Origin: Saprospiraceae bacterium
GTDB lineage: Bacteria > Bacteroidota > Bacteroidia > Chitinophagales > Saprospiraceae
NCBI GenBank assembly: GCA_016710585.1
Contig: JADJVN010000030.1
Location: 1-50,499, forward strand
DNA length: 50,499 nt
Direction of reading: 5' to 3'
Shown here: positions 8,689-17,446 of the stretch, one piece after another
How positions within the stretch are numbered: position 1 is the first letter of the stretch
Layout of the letters: every line of letters starts with the position of its first letter
Notes under the pieces: model-generated
Database searches by the model: none
What the model was told of the DNA's origin: nothing
The model's input: the letters and a program-made list of their open reading frames with translations, nothing else
Position numbers and translations under genes: made by a program

Positions 8689-9402
8689 ATGGTTTTATCT
8701 ATTATTATTCCAGTATTTAATGAAGAACGAACGATTCATTTAATCTTGAATAAAGTCATTCAGGTCGAGTTAGTCAATCAAATTGAGAAAGAAATTATCT
8801 TGGTCAATGATCATTCAACAGATGATAGCTCAAAAGTGATAAGGGACTATATTTCTGCACATCCAGAAATTCATTTTTCATTTTATGAACATGAGGTCAA
8901 TAAAGGCAAAGGGGCTGCATTACATACAGGTATCAAAGAAGCAAAAGGTGATTATATCATCATTCAGGATGCCGATCTTGAATACGACCCTAGAGAGTAT
9001 AATGATTTATTGAAACCAATTCTAGAAGGCTTTGCTGATGTCGTCTATGGTTCAAGATTCATTGGAGGGAATCCACATCGAATTTTATTTTTTTGGCATT
9101 CCATTGGAAATAAAATCTTAACCCACATTAGTAATGCTTGCTCCAATCTGAACCTTACAGATATGGAAACATGCTATAAATTATTCAAATCTGAGCATAT
9201 CAAATCTATTCAACTAAAAGAAAGGCGATTTGGCTTTGAACCAGAAGTGACGGCCAAAATAGCCAGAATCCCAAATATCCGAATTTATGAAATAGGAATC
9301 TCATACTATGGTCGGACCTATGCTGAGGGCAAGAAAATCAATTGGAAAGATGGATTTCGTGCGATTTACTGCATTCTAAAATATAATATATTCAGTAAAT
9401 AA
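8689..9402 (+). CDS. DPM1-like family 2 glycosyltransferase
   Basis: A complete 237-residue GT2: 'VLSIIIPVFNEERTIHLIL' (donor-binding start of the Rossmann fold), 'NDHSTDDS', 'NKGKGAALHTGIKEAKGDYIIIQDADLEYDP' with the DAD metal-binding motif, and 'VVYGSRFIGG'. The C-terminal 'DMETCYKLF' and 'FGFEPEVTAKIAR' are typical of dolichol/undecaprenyl-phosphate sugar synthases. No membrane helices follow, so it is the soluble DPM1 type. The likely reaction is transfer of a hexose from a nucleotide sugar to polyprenyl phosphate at the cytoplasmic face. It may feed the GT39 enzyme encoded nearby on the opposite strand. Confidence 0.9.
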   Translation: MVLSIIIPVFNEERTIHLILNKVIQVELVNQIEKEIILVNDHSTDDSSKVIRDYISAHPEIHFSFYEHEVNKGKGAALHTGIKEAKGDYIIIQDADLEYDPREYNDLLKPILEGFADVVYGSRFIGGNPHRILFFWHSIGNKILTHISNACSNLNLTDMETCYKLFKSEHIKSIQLKERRFGFEPEVTAKIARIPNIRIYEIGISYYGRTYAEGKKINWKDGFRAIYCILKYNIFSK

Positions 9403-9546
9403 AAATAAAATTTCTAAAGCCCAATCCTACCCCATTTCTTTGATAAAATAATTGTAAATATCTATTAATCTATAATATACACATTATAATAATATACATA
9501 TAAATTTTAAAAAATTAAAAAGACCTCATTTTACCTGAAATTGTAG

Positions 9547-9554
9547 TAAATTTG
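9547..9554 (+). promoter_or_regulatory. Putative -7 promoter box (TAAATTTG) for the mre operon
   Basis: Exact TAnnTTTG match followed by C, about 80 bp before the mreB ATG. It lies at the end of a 230-bp AT-rich gap that holds no other gene. It could drive the whole mreB-to-lpxK run. Confidence 0.5.
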
Positions 9555-9635
9555 CATTCCCCATGAAAATTATTGGCAATGAATTGTCGGTTTTTGGATT
9601 GATTTTTGTTAATTTCCCAATACAGATCTGTTATA

Positions 9636-10667
9636 ATGAAACTATTAAATTTATTTATGCAGGAATTGGCTGTAGATTTAGGCACCGCCAATACACTGAT
9701 TATACAAGATGATAAGGTTGTGGTAGATGAACCATCTATTGTGGCCATCGACAAAAAAACGGGGGAAACTATCGCTGTAGGTCATAAAGCGATGCAGATG
9801 CACGAAAAGACTCATAAGAATATCGAAACCGTGCGACCACTGAAAGATGGTGTTATAGCCGATTTTCAAGCTGCTGAAAATATGATCCAAGGCATGATAG
9901 GCATGATAGGAAATAAACGAAGATTTTTCACACATTTGAAAATGGTAATTTGTATCCCTTCTGGTATTACCGAAGTGGAGAAAAGAGCCGTCTTTGATTC
10001 TGCCGACCATGTTGACTCAAAAGAAACTTACTTGATCCATGAACCTATGGCAGCAGCCTTAGGTATAGGTCTCGATGTAGAAGAACCTATAGGGAATATG
10101 GTCATCGATATCGGTGGTGGTACCACTGAGATTGCTGTCATTGCCCTATCTGGAATCGTATGCGATCAATCTATCCGTGTAGCTGGAGATGAGTTCACGG
10201 AAGACATTATTGACTATATGCGCAGAGAGCATAATATGCTTATTGGAGAACGAACGGCAGAGAAAATAAAAATTAATGTAGGCGCAGCTTCCAAAAACTT
10301 AGACGCTCCACCAGAGCCTTACGCTGTAAATGGAAGAGACTTGATGACTGGAATACCAAGGCAAATTTTTATCAGATATGAAGAGACTGCTGAAGCATTG
10401 GACAAGTCTATTATGAAAATAGAAGAGGCTGTGTTGAAAGCATTGGAAATCACACCACCAGAACTTTCATCAGATATATACCGCACAGGACTTTATCTCA
10501 CAGGAGGAGGTGCTTTATTGAGAGGTTTGGATAAAAGACTAAAAATAAAGACAAAATTGCCAGTTTTGGTAGCAGATGATCCATTGAGAGCTGTGGTGAG
10601 AGGAACGGGAATTGCATTGAAAAATACAGACAGATTTTCTTTTCTGATAGACAGAAAGAGTATTTAA
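9636..10667 (+). CDS. mreB: Rod shape-determining protein MreB
   Basis: A bacterial actin that positions the elongation machinery for lateral wall synthesis. Nucleotide-binding motifs are clear: phosphate 1 'AVDLGTANTLI', phosphate 2 'NMVIDIGGGTTEIAVI', and adenosine motif 'LYLTGGGALLRGLD'. The frame extends to a TTG at 9606, but the ATG at 9636 gives MKLLNLFMQELAVDLGT, a short amphipathic membrane-binding start, and 343 residues, the usual length. It is first in an mreB-mreC-mreD-mrdA cluster, with 20 bp to mreC. Confidence 0.97.
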   Translation: MKLLNLFMQELAVDLGTANTLIIQDDKVVVDEPSIVAIDKKTGETIAVGHKAMQMHEKTHKNIETVRPLKDGVIADFQAAENMIQGMIGMIGNKRRFFTHLKMVICIPSGITEVEKRAVFDSADHVDSKETYLIHEPMAAALGIGLDVEEPIGNMVIDIGGGTTEIAVIALSGIVCDQSIRVAGDEFTEDIIDYMRREHNMLIGERTAEKIKINVGAASKNLDAPPEPYAVNGRDLMTGIPRQIFIRYEETAEALDKSIMKIEEAVLKALEITPPELSSDIYRTGLYLTGGGALLRGLDKRLKIKTKLPVLVADDPLRAVVRGTGIALKNTDRFSFLIDRKSI

Positions 10668-10687
10668 TTTAATTTCCATTTTAAACT

Positions 10688-11527
10688 ATGCTGAAGCTAC
10701 TGCAACAAGTTATACAACATGGATCTTTCATTCTATTTTTACTTTTGCAGTTTTTATGTTTTTATTTTATCATCAGCTATAATCAAGATCAGAAAAAAAT
10801 CTATTTATATTCACATCAAAAGCTGAATAGCTCTGTAACTTCAAGATATAAAGGTGTTGTCGATTATTTTGGATTAAAGAAAAAAAATGCAATACTTGCT
10901 GAAGAAAATGCGAGATTGATGGAGCAACACTATAATTCCAAAACAATTATTTCAAAAGAAAATATAGAAACTGATTCAAGTTTTAATGCATTGGTAGAGA
11001 AATATCAAATAATTCCTGCAAGAGTTATTAATAATTCAATTAATAGACCTAACAATTTGATCACAATAAACAAAGGAGGCAAAGATGGCATCTTGCCCAA
11101 TATGGGCGTGATCACAACTACAGGTATCGTAGGAATCGTCACTGATACATCCAGAAATTTTTCATTAGTCTTATCTGTTTTAAACCCCAACTGTAAGATC
11201 AGTTCAAAGTTAATCCGATGTGGATTCTTTGGTCCTATGATTTGGGATGGAGAAAATCCACAATATTCCACATTGGTCGATATCCAAAAATATGCCGATG
11301 TAAAAATTGGTGACACAGTCTCTACAAGTGGGTATTCTTATATTTTCCCAGGACAGGTTCCGATCGGAACAGTAAACGAAATAGAAAATAATCCTGGCGC
11401 TTTTACGTATAATATACATGTAAAATTATTTCAGGACATGGCAATTTTAGATGAAGTTTATATAATCAAAAATTCGACCATGATGGAGCGGTCTGAATTG
11501 GAATCAAAAGGAATCAAATATGAATAA
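10688..11527 (+). CDS. mreC: Rod shape-determining protein MreC
   Basis: A bitopic 279-residue protein: one N-terminal membrane helix (about residues 13-31), a periplasmic coiled-coil-like segment ('KKKNAILAEENARLMEQHY'), then the two beta-domains of MreC with 'INRPNNLITINKGGKDGILPNMGVIT' and 'GIVGIVTDTSRNFSLVLSVLNP'. MreC links MreB, MreD and PBP2 in the elongasome. Its end overlaps the mreD start by 8 bp, which suggests coupled translation. Confidence 0.95.
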   Translation: MLKLLQQVIQHGSFILFLLLQFLCFYFIISYNQDQKKIYLYSHQKLNSSVTSRYKGVVDYFGLKKKNAILAEENARLMEQHYNSKTIISKENIETDSSFNALVEKYQIIPARVINNSINRPNNLITINKGGKDGILPNMGVITTTGIVGIVTDTSRNFSLVLSVLNPNCKISSKLIRCGFFGPMIWDGENPQYSTLVDIQKYADVKIGDTVSTSGYSYIFPGQVPIGTVNEIENNPGAFTYNIHVKLFQDMAILDEVYIIKNSTMMERSELESKGIKYE

Positions 11528-12041
11528 CGAGATCGTAAAGAATTTCTTACGCATATTCCTATTGTCATTAATTCAAATTTTTGTCTTAAAAGAAATCGTG
11601 ATTTTTGGAGAAAATGGAAAATATAGTGAGATCTTAATCTATCCGCTAGGACTTATTTTATTGCCATTATCTACACCTCGCTTTTTCTTATTCTTCTTTG
11701 CCTTTCTTACAGGTATTTGGATTGATATTTTTTATGATACATTAGGCGTCCATGCTGCAGCTTGTCTTTGGATGGCTTTTGCTAGACCTTATGTTTTAAA
11801 ATTTATGGAGCCCAAATCTGGATATACTATGAACCAACATCCAGTCGCTCAGGAACTCGGTGTATTTTGGTTTATGCAGTATATGGCAATTTTATTAGGT
11901 ATCTTTGTTTTTGCTTATTTTAGCATGAAGATATTTACTTTGGTTTATATTGCTGATATTGTGATTCGATCCGTATTAAGTTTTACGATCAGTTATTTTA
12001 TTTTATTTTTAATACAAATTATTTTTGATCCTAAATCTTAG
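11520..12041 (+). CDS. mreD: Rod shape-determining protein MreD
   Basis: A 173-residue polytopic membrane protein with about five hydrophobic helices. It is poorly conserved, as is usual for MreD, but its position between mreC and the PBP2 gene and its size make the call firm. 'TGIWIDIFYDTLGVHAAACLWMAFARPYVL' corresponds to the conserved G-x-x-x-D segment. It is a membrane partner of MreC in the elongasome. It is six bases from mrdA. Confidence 0.88.
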   Translation: MNNEIVKNFLRIFLLSLIQIFVLKEIVIFGENGKYSEILIYPLGLILLPLSTPRFFLFFFAFLTGIWIDIFYDTLGVHAAACLWMAFARPYVLKFMEPKSGYTMNQHPVAQELGVFWFMQYMAILLGIFVFAYFSMKIFTLVYIADIVIRSVLSFTISYFILFLIQIIFDPKS

Positions 12042-12047
12042 AAATAA

Positions 12048-13895
12048 ATGAGTGTTGACCATCGCAATATAAGGTATCAAATAGTTTTTGGAATGGTAAT
12101 CATTATTGCTTTGATTTATACATTCTATTTGATGAAGCTACAATTATTAAATCCTTACTATTCCGACAAGGCCAAATCAATTACACTCAATCAAAATATC
12201 ATCCAACCCTCTAGGGGTCTCTTTTACGATCGCAATGGAAAATTATTAGTGATTAATTATCCAGCCTATGACATTAATGTCAATTACAATAGACTGGACA
12301 AAAATATGGATACTACAGAATTATGTAGACTGCTGAATATTCCAAAAGAAAAATTTTCAGAAATGATCACAAAAGATTGGAGTTCCGGAAAATTTTCAAA
12401 ATCCATTCCATTTGTATTTATTAAAAATATGGAAGCCTCTGAATTCTTGAAATTCCAAGAAAACTTATTTCGCTTTCCTGGTTTCTCTGGGTCACTTAAG
12501 GCAATCCGAGAATATCCTATAGCGCATGGTGCCAACTTTTTAGGATTTACTTCTGAGGTGAATAAATTTGATATAGATCAAAATGAAGGTATATATAAAC
12601 TTGGAGATTATAAAGGAGCAGCAGGAATTGAAAAAAAATATGAACAATACATCAGAGGAGAAAAAGGAATTCAATTTATTCTAAGAGATAATTTAGGTAG
12701 AGAAGTGGGTCCTTATTTAAAAGGTTCGCTGAACAAAGACGCAAAGTCTGGACTTGATGTTCAGGTCGCCATAGACATAGAGCTTCAGAAATATGGGGAT
12801 AGCCTATTGCAAAACAAAGTAGGAAGCATAGTAGCAATAGAACCGAGCACTGGTGAAATACTCGCTATGAATACTTCACCAACATTTGATCCCAATCTAT
12901 TGTCCATTAATCAAAATCGAGGCAAGACTTATGCGAATTTATTAAGCGATACGCTCAAACCTTTTTTTGATAGAAGCTCACAAGCAGTATATCCACCAGG
13001 TTCGATATTCAAACCAATATTGGCATTGATAGCATTACAAGAAGGTGTCATTAATGAAAATACGCCTCATGCTTGTGCAGGGGCCTATTATTACAAATCC
13101 TTTTCCTATGGTTGCCATACTCATCCTGCTCCTTATAAATTATCTGTTGCACTCCAGCATTCTTGCAACTCGTATTTCTTTCAGACGTTCAGAGATGTCA
13201 TAGACCAAGCAGGGAGTTCCAAACCAAGTATAGGCTTGGACAAAATGGTAAAATACATGACTGAATTTGGTTTAGGAAGACCACTCTATACAGATGTAGA
13301 TGGTGAAAAAGCGGGATTCATTCCTACTTCAGATTTTTATACTAGATTATATAAAACTAACCAATGGAGATCGACCTATATTATTTCTGTTGGAATAGGT
13401 CAAGGAGAACTACAACTTACTACTATTCAGATGGCAAATTTAGCAGCAATAATTGCAAATAAAGGTTATTATTATATTCCACATTTAGTGCGAGGATTCA
13501 ATGCGCCAAATGTATTTATACCTGAAGAATTTCGTGTAAAAAACATTGTCCCAGTAGATCAAAAATATTTCACTCCAGTGATAGATGGGATGGAACTCGC
13601 GGTGAGTGCTGGAACAGCTACGATGGCGTATCATCCAGAGTTGGAAATTTGTGGTAAGACTGGAACATCACAAAATAGTCGTGGGAAAGACCATTCAGTA
13701 TTCTTCGCTTTTGCACCTAAAAACAATCCTAAAATAGCCATCGCAGTCTATGTTGAAAATGCAGGATGGGGAGGATCAGTTGCAGCTCCTATAGCCTCTT
13801 TACTTATCGAGAAATATCTCAAGGGTGAAGTAAAAAGAAAAGAACTTGAATCTCGGATGAAAAAATTGGATCTTATCTCAAATAAAACCACATGA
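12048..13895 (+). CDS. mrdA: Penicillin-binding protein 2 (elongation-specific transpeptidase)
   Basis: A 615-residue class B PBP with one N-terminal membrane helix (about residues 12-30) and a pedestal domain containing 'QPSRGLFYDRNGKLL'. The transpeptidase domain has the SxxK serine in GSIFK (Ser319-Lys322), the SxN motif SCN (372-374) and the KTG motif (537-539) in 'CGKTGTSQNS'. It crosslinks peptidoglycan on the periplasmic face during cell elongation. It overlaps folA by 4 bp (ATGA-type). The usual partner rodA is not adjacent; the space is occupied by folA. Confidence 0.96.
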   Translation: MSVDHRNIRYQIVFGMVIIIALIYTFYLMKLQLLNPYYSDKAKSITLNQNIIQPSRGLFYDRNGKLLVINYPAYDINVNYNRLDKNMDTTELCRLLNIPKEKFSEMITKDWSSGKFSKSIPFVFIKNMEASEFLKFQENLFRFPGFSGSLKAIREYPIAHGANFLGFTSEVNKFDIDQNEGIYKLGDYKGAAGIEKKYEQYIRGEKGIQFILRDNLGREVGPYLKGSLNKDAKSGLDVQVAIDIELQKYGDSLLQNKVGSIVAIEPSTGEILAMNTSPTFDPNLLSINQNRGKTYANLLSDTLKPFFDRSSQAVYPPGSIFKPILALIALQEGVINENTPHACAGAYYYKSFSYGCHTHPAPYKLSVALQHSCNSYFFQTFRDVIDQAGSSKPSIGLDKMVKYMTEFGLGRPLYTDVDGEKAGFIPTSDFYTRLYKTNQWRSTYIISVGIGQGELQLTTIQMANLAAIIANKGYYYIPHLVRGFNAPNVFIPEEFRVKNIVPVDQKYFTPVIDGMELAVSAGTATMAYHPELEICGKTGTSQNSRGKDHSVFFAFAPKNNPKIAIAVYVENAGWGGSVAAPIASLLIEKYLKGEVKRKELESRMKKLDLISNKTT

Positions 13896-14383
13896 TTATT
13901 TCAGCAATTGTAGCAATGAATCAAGATCACATAATAGGTGTAGACAATCAGATCCCATGGTATCTGCCAGCTGATCTAAAGTTTTTTAAAAAAATCACTT
14001 CTGGTCATCCAATTTTAATGGGCAGAAAATGTTATGAAAGCATTGGAAATCCATTGCCCAATCGGACTAATATCATTATCACCAGAAATCCATATTTTAT
14101 AGTAAGCAATTGTGTCACTGTGCATTCGATCGAAGAAGGATTGAGCTTTGCAAAAAAAAATAATGCAACAGAAGTATTTATCATCGGTGGTGGAGAAATA
14201 TATGCACACTCGATTCAGTATTGGAACAAAATTTACATCACTGAAGTAGACTTCAAATGCGAAGGAACAGTTTACTTTCCCACAATTGATTTCAAGGATT
14301 GGAAATTGATCTCTTCGGAAGCTCATGAAGCTGATGAAAAAAATAAAATGCGCTACACATTTAAAGAATACGAAAGACAATGA
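13892..14383 (+). CDS. folA: Dihydrofolate reductase
   Basis: A 163-residue DHFR: 'ISAIVAMNQDHIIGVDNQIPWYLPADLKFFKKIT' with the conserved Trp and the acidic substrate-binding residue, 'PILMGRKCYESIG' (NADPH phosphate binding), 'NIIITRN' and 'VFIIGGGEIYAHSI'. It reduces dihydrofolate to tetrahydrofolate with NADPH. It overlaps mrdA upstream and the DUF2851 gene downstream by 4 bp each, so it is embedded in the mre operon and probably co-translated. thyA, its usual neighbour, is not seen. Confidence 0.96.
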   Translation: MIISAIVAMNQDHIIGVDNQIPWYLPADLKFFKKITSGHPILMGRKCYESIGNPLPNRTNIIITRNPYFIVSNCVTVHSIEEGLSFAKKNNATEVFIIGGGEIYAHSIQYWNKIYITEVDFKCEGTVYFPTIDFKDWKLISSEAHEADEKNKMRYTFKEYERQ

Positions 14384-15660
14384 AAATATCAGAGAACCTC
14401 CTACAATTTATTTGGAAATCAAAAATACTTCTCCAAAAAAAATTAACATTAACTAATGGTGAGAGTATAATCATCCATCAACCAGGGATCTTGAATAGCA
14501 ATCAAGGGCCAGATTTTTTAATGGCAAAAATATTAATTAACGATATAGAATGGGTAGGTAATATTGAAATTCACCTCAAAAGTTCTGACTGGAATAGACA
14601 CCAACATTCTCAAGATCAAAACTATAATAATGTAATACTTCACGTAGTTTATGAAAACGATATTCTACTTGAACGAGATATTCCTTGCTTAGAAATGAAT
14701 GGCTATATAGATGTAAATCTATTGAAGCAATATCAAATTCTGATGGATTCTCAAACAGTAATTCCTTGTCAAAACTTTATATCTGATGTCCCAAGAATCA
14801 TCATCCAGAGTCAATGGGACAATATGATGGCTGCAAGATTACAATCAAAAGTAGAAAGATTAAAGAACGAATTGTCTCTCAATAATTTTGACTGGGAAGC
14901 CTTGTTTTATAATAAACTCTGTTATTATTTGGTCACACCAGTAAATAGCGATTCCATGAATGAACTCACCAAAAGAGTGAGTTACAATTTATTGCAAAAA
15001 CAAAAAGAAAGTCTCGAATCCATAGAAGCGATTTTATTTGGCACTGCAGGTTTTCTGGAAGATCAATCTGATGCTTATGCTTTAGAGCTGCAAGCAAGAT
15101 TTCTCCATCTGAAAGCAAAGCATCAAATTCAAGAAATGGAATCTGTAAACTGGAAATTTTTAAGAATGCGCCCTTCACATTTTCCTACCATGAGGATCGC
15201 ACAAATCGCTACACTTTATTTTAATAATAATCAAATCTTAAATCTGATACTAGAATGTAATACTGTCGCTCAATTCTATAGCCTAATGCAACATAATGCC
15301 AGTCAGTATTGGGAACGACATTATTCCTTTGGAAATCCAACTAAAAAATCTAACAAAAGCCATATTGGAAAAAATACATTGGATATACTAATAATAAATG
15401 TCGTAGCACCTTTTTTCTATACCTATGCTGAAATTAATCACAATAATCAAATAAAATCTAAAGCGGATCAATGGCTCTATCAAATAAAAGCAGAATCCAA
15501 TAAATACACAAAAATATGGGATAAACTAGGAATTCATGCAGCGCATTCAGGAGAAAGTCAAGCCATGATAGAACAATACAAGTCCTTGTGTAGTTTACAC
15601 AAATGTGTGGATTGTAAAATTGGAGCTAAAATTCTCACACAAAATTTATTAAATAACTAA
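14380..15660 (+). CDS. DUF2851 family protein
   Basis: A 426-residue protein with features typical of DUF2851, a family found almost only in Bacteroidota: N-terminal 'ENLLQFIWKSKILLQKKLTLTNGESIIIHQPG' and 'NQGPDFLMAKILINDIEWVGNIEIHLKSSDW', then 'VILHVVYENDI', and a helical second half ending with a Cys-containing 'HKCVDCKIGAKIL'. No signal peptide or membrane helix is seen. The function is unknown. The fold suggested by the N-terminal beta-rich part and the conserved H/D/E residues has been likened to nuclease-like domains, but that is uncertain. It overlaps folA by 4 bp. Confidence 0.88.
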   Translation: MKISENLLQFIWKSKILLQKKLTLTNGESIIIHQPGILNSNQGPDFLMAKILINDIEWVGNIEIHLKSSDWNRHQHSQDQNYNNVILHVVYENDILLERDIPCLEMNGYIDVNLLKQYQILMDSQTVIPCQNFISDVPRIIIQSQWDNMMAARLQSKVERLKNELSLNNFDWEALFYNKLCYYLVTPVNSDSMNELTKRVSYNLLQKQKESLESIEAILFGTAGFLEDQSDAYALELQARFLHLKAKHQIQEMESVNWKFLRMRPSHFPTMRIAQIATLYFNNNQILNLILECNTVAQFYSLMQHNASQYWERHYSFGNPTKKSNKSHIGKNTLDILIINVVAPFFYTYAEINHNNQIKSKADQWLYQIKAESNKYTKIWDKLGIHAAHSGESQAMIEQYKSLCSLHKCVDCKIGAKILTQNLLNN

Positions 15661-15673
15661 AATTAAACTCAAT

Positions 15674-16375
15674 ATGGTGAAAAGATTGACCTATATTATT
15701 CTGATCTGTTTCTTATTCACTCACACCTACATCAATGCTCAGAGCAATAAATTTATTCTTGGTGTCAATGTCGGTGTTCAAGCCACTACTATTTTAAATA
15801 ATAATGATCTGGATGATTCTGGACAACTAGACTATTCAGTGCCATACAAAATGCAATATGGGCTTAATTTAGCTTATAGAATGAATAGAAAAATAGCATT
15901 TCAGACTGGTCTCATCTATTCTGCGCAGGGTCAAAACTATGTGACCAACGGCATTGCAAGTGCAGATTATAAAACCAATTTGAATTATTTAAAAATACCA
16001 ATACTTATAGACTGGAATGTAAATTCTGACAAAAAGCTAAACTTCATTTTTCAATTCGGATTTCAATTCAGTAATTTGCTCAAAGCTGAATCTTCTAGAG
16101 CTAGAATCAATTCCAATAATGTCCCTTTTGGCTATTATACAAGCTACGTTACAGATGTCAAATCATTTTACACGAACACGACATTGGATGTGGTGCTAGG
16201 GCCTGGAGTAAACTATAAATTGAATAACAAAATAAATATTGGAGCAATTCTAAGAATGGATTATTCCTTAAATGATATTGAGAAAAAAGAATTAAAACCT
16301 TCCATTAGAGATATTGCAAATAATGCAACATTGGTTCTCCCTCAGTTTTACTGTAATTATACTTTTACAAATTAA
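15674..16375 (+). CDS. PorT-like outer membrane beta-barrel protein
   Basis: A 233-residue protein with a signal peptide ('YIILICFLFTHTYINAQS', cleavage near residue 23) followed by alternating hydrophobic beta strands: 'FILGVNVGVQATTI', 'MQYGLNLAYRMNRKIAFQTGLIYSAQGQNY', 'YLKIPILIDWNV'. This is the pattern of small PorT/OmpW-like barrels ('outer membrane beta-barrel' domain) in Bacteroidota. In some species PorT is needed for type IX secretion, but this family is broad and I do not claim that role. Its stop codon abuts the lpxK start directly. Confidence 0.8.
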   Translation: MVKRLTYIILICFLFTHTYINAQSNKFILGVNVGVQATTILNNNDLDDSGQLDYSVPYKMQYGLNLAYRMNRKIAFQTGLIYSAQGQNYVTNGIASADYKTNLNYLKIPILIDWNVNSDKKLNFIFQFGFQFSNLLKAESSRARINSNNVPFGYYTSYVTDVKSFYTNTTLDVVLGPGVNYKLNNKINIGAILRMDYSLNDIEKKELKPSIRDIANNATLVLPQFYCNYTFTN

Positions 16376-17446
16376 TTGAAAATAGGTCGATTGAAAAAAA
16401 TTATTGCTTTTCTTCTTTCTCCAATTTCTATGCTTTATGGTATGGGTGTAAGCATCCATCAATCACTTTATTATTCTGGTTTTTTCAAATCTGTAAAATT
16501 CAGTATTCCAATTATCAACATTGGAAATCTCTCTGTAGGTGGTACAGGTAAATCCCCTCATATCGAATACATTCTAAAAATGATTCACGACTATCTTGAA
16601 GTAGGTGTCATCAGTCGTGGATATAGAAGGAAAAGTTCTGGATATATTTTACTAGATCCAAGTAAAACAGTTGAAGATGTAGGAGATGAACCCATACAAA
16701 TGGCCCGTAAATTTCCCAATGAGCATTTTGCTGTATCAGAAAGCAGAAGTCTAGGAATTCCAAAATTACTTTCACAATTTCCAAATATTCAAGTCATCTT
16801 GATGGATGATGGCTTTCAACATCTGGAAGTCAAGGCAGGATTAAACATCCTTTTGACAGAATATAACAATCCTTTTTTTAAAGATTTTTTATTGCCTAGC
16901 GGCCGCTTGAGAGAATGGCGATTTGGTTCCAGAAGAGCTCAAATTATTATCGTCACCAAATGTCCAGCAGAACCTTCTGAAGCTGAAGAACATGTTTGGA
17001 GAAAAAATTTGGGAATTAAAAATAATCAACAATTATTTTTTTCAACATTGGAATATCATACAGCCTTTAATGTATTCGACCCCAATGAAAAATTCCATTT
17101 AAGTCCTACCATGCATGTCACTTTGATTAGTGCTGTAGCTCAGTCATCATACTTGGTAAATTATATTGAAGACAAAGTGGCCACAGTATTAGATATAAAT
17201 TATGAAGATCATCATTTTTTTAGCAAAGATGAAGTATTATCATTAATAGAAAAACATAAAGCCAAAAATAGTACAAACAAGATTATACTCACTACAGAAA
17301 AAGATGCAACAAGACTTGCACTATTCAAACATATTTTTGAAGAACACAATATTAAACTTTATGCCATCCCTATCTCTGTATTATTTTATAAAAAGGAAGC
17401 CTTTGAACATGAAATTAAAACATATCTACTCGATTTTAAAGTTTAA
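16376..17446 (+). CDS. lpxK: Tetraacyldisaccharide 4'-kinase LpxK
   Basis: Phosphorylates the 4' position of the lipid A disaccharide at the inner membrane. It has an N-terminal hydrophobic helix ('IIAFLLSPISMLYGMGVSI') and a P-loop in 'NLSVGGTGKSPHIEYI', then 'VISRGYRRKSSGY', 'DEPIQMARKFP' and 'VILMDDGFQHL', all family hallmarks. The start is a TTG immediately after the previous stop codon; no ATG upstream fits, and the N-terminal membrane segment needs this start. The end overlaps the next gene by 38 bp. Confidence 0.94.
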   Translation: MKIGRLKKIIAFLLSPISMLYGMGVSIHQSLYYSGFFKSVKFSIPIINIGNLSVGGTGKSPHIEYILKMIHDYLEVGVISRGYRRKSSGYILLDPSKTVEDVGDEPIQMARKFPNEHFAVSESRSLGIPKLLSQFPNIQVILMDDGFQHLEVKAGLNILLTEYNNPFFKDFLLPSGRLREWRFGSRRAQIIIVTKCPAEPSEAEEHVWRKNLGIKNNQQLFFSTLEYHTAFNVFDPNEKFHLSPTMHVTLISAVAQSSYLVNYIEDKVATVLDINYEDHHFFSKDEVLSLIEKHKAKNSTNKIILTTEKDATRLALFKHIFEEHNIKLYAIPISVLFYKKEAFEHEIKTYLLDFKV

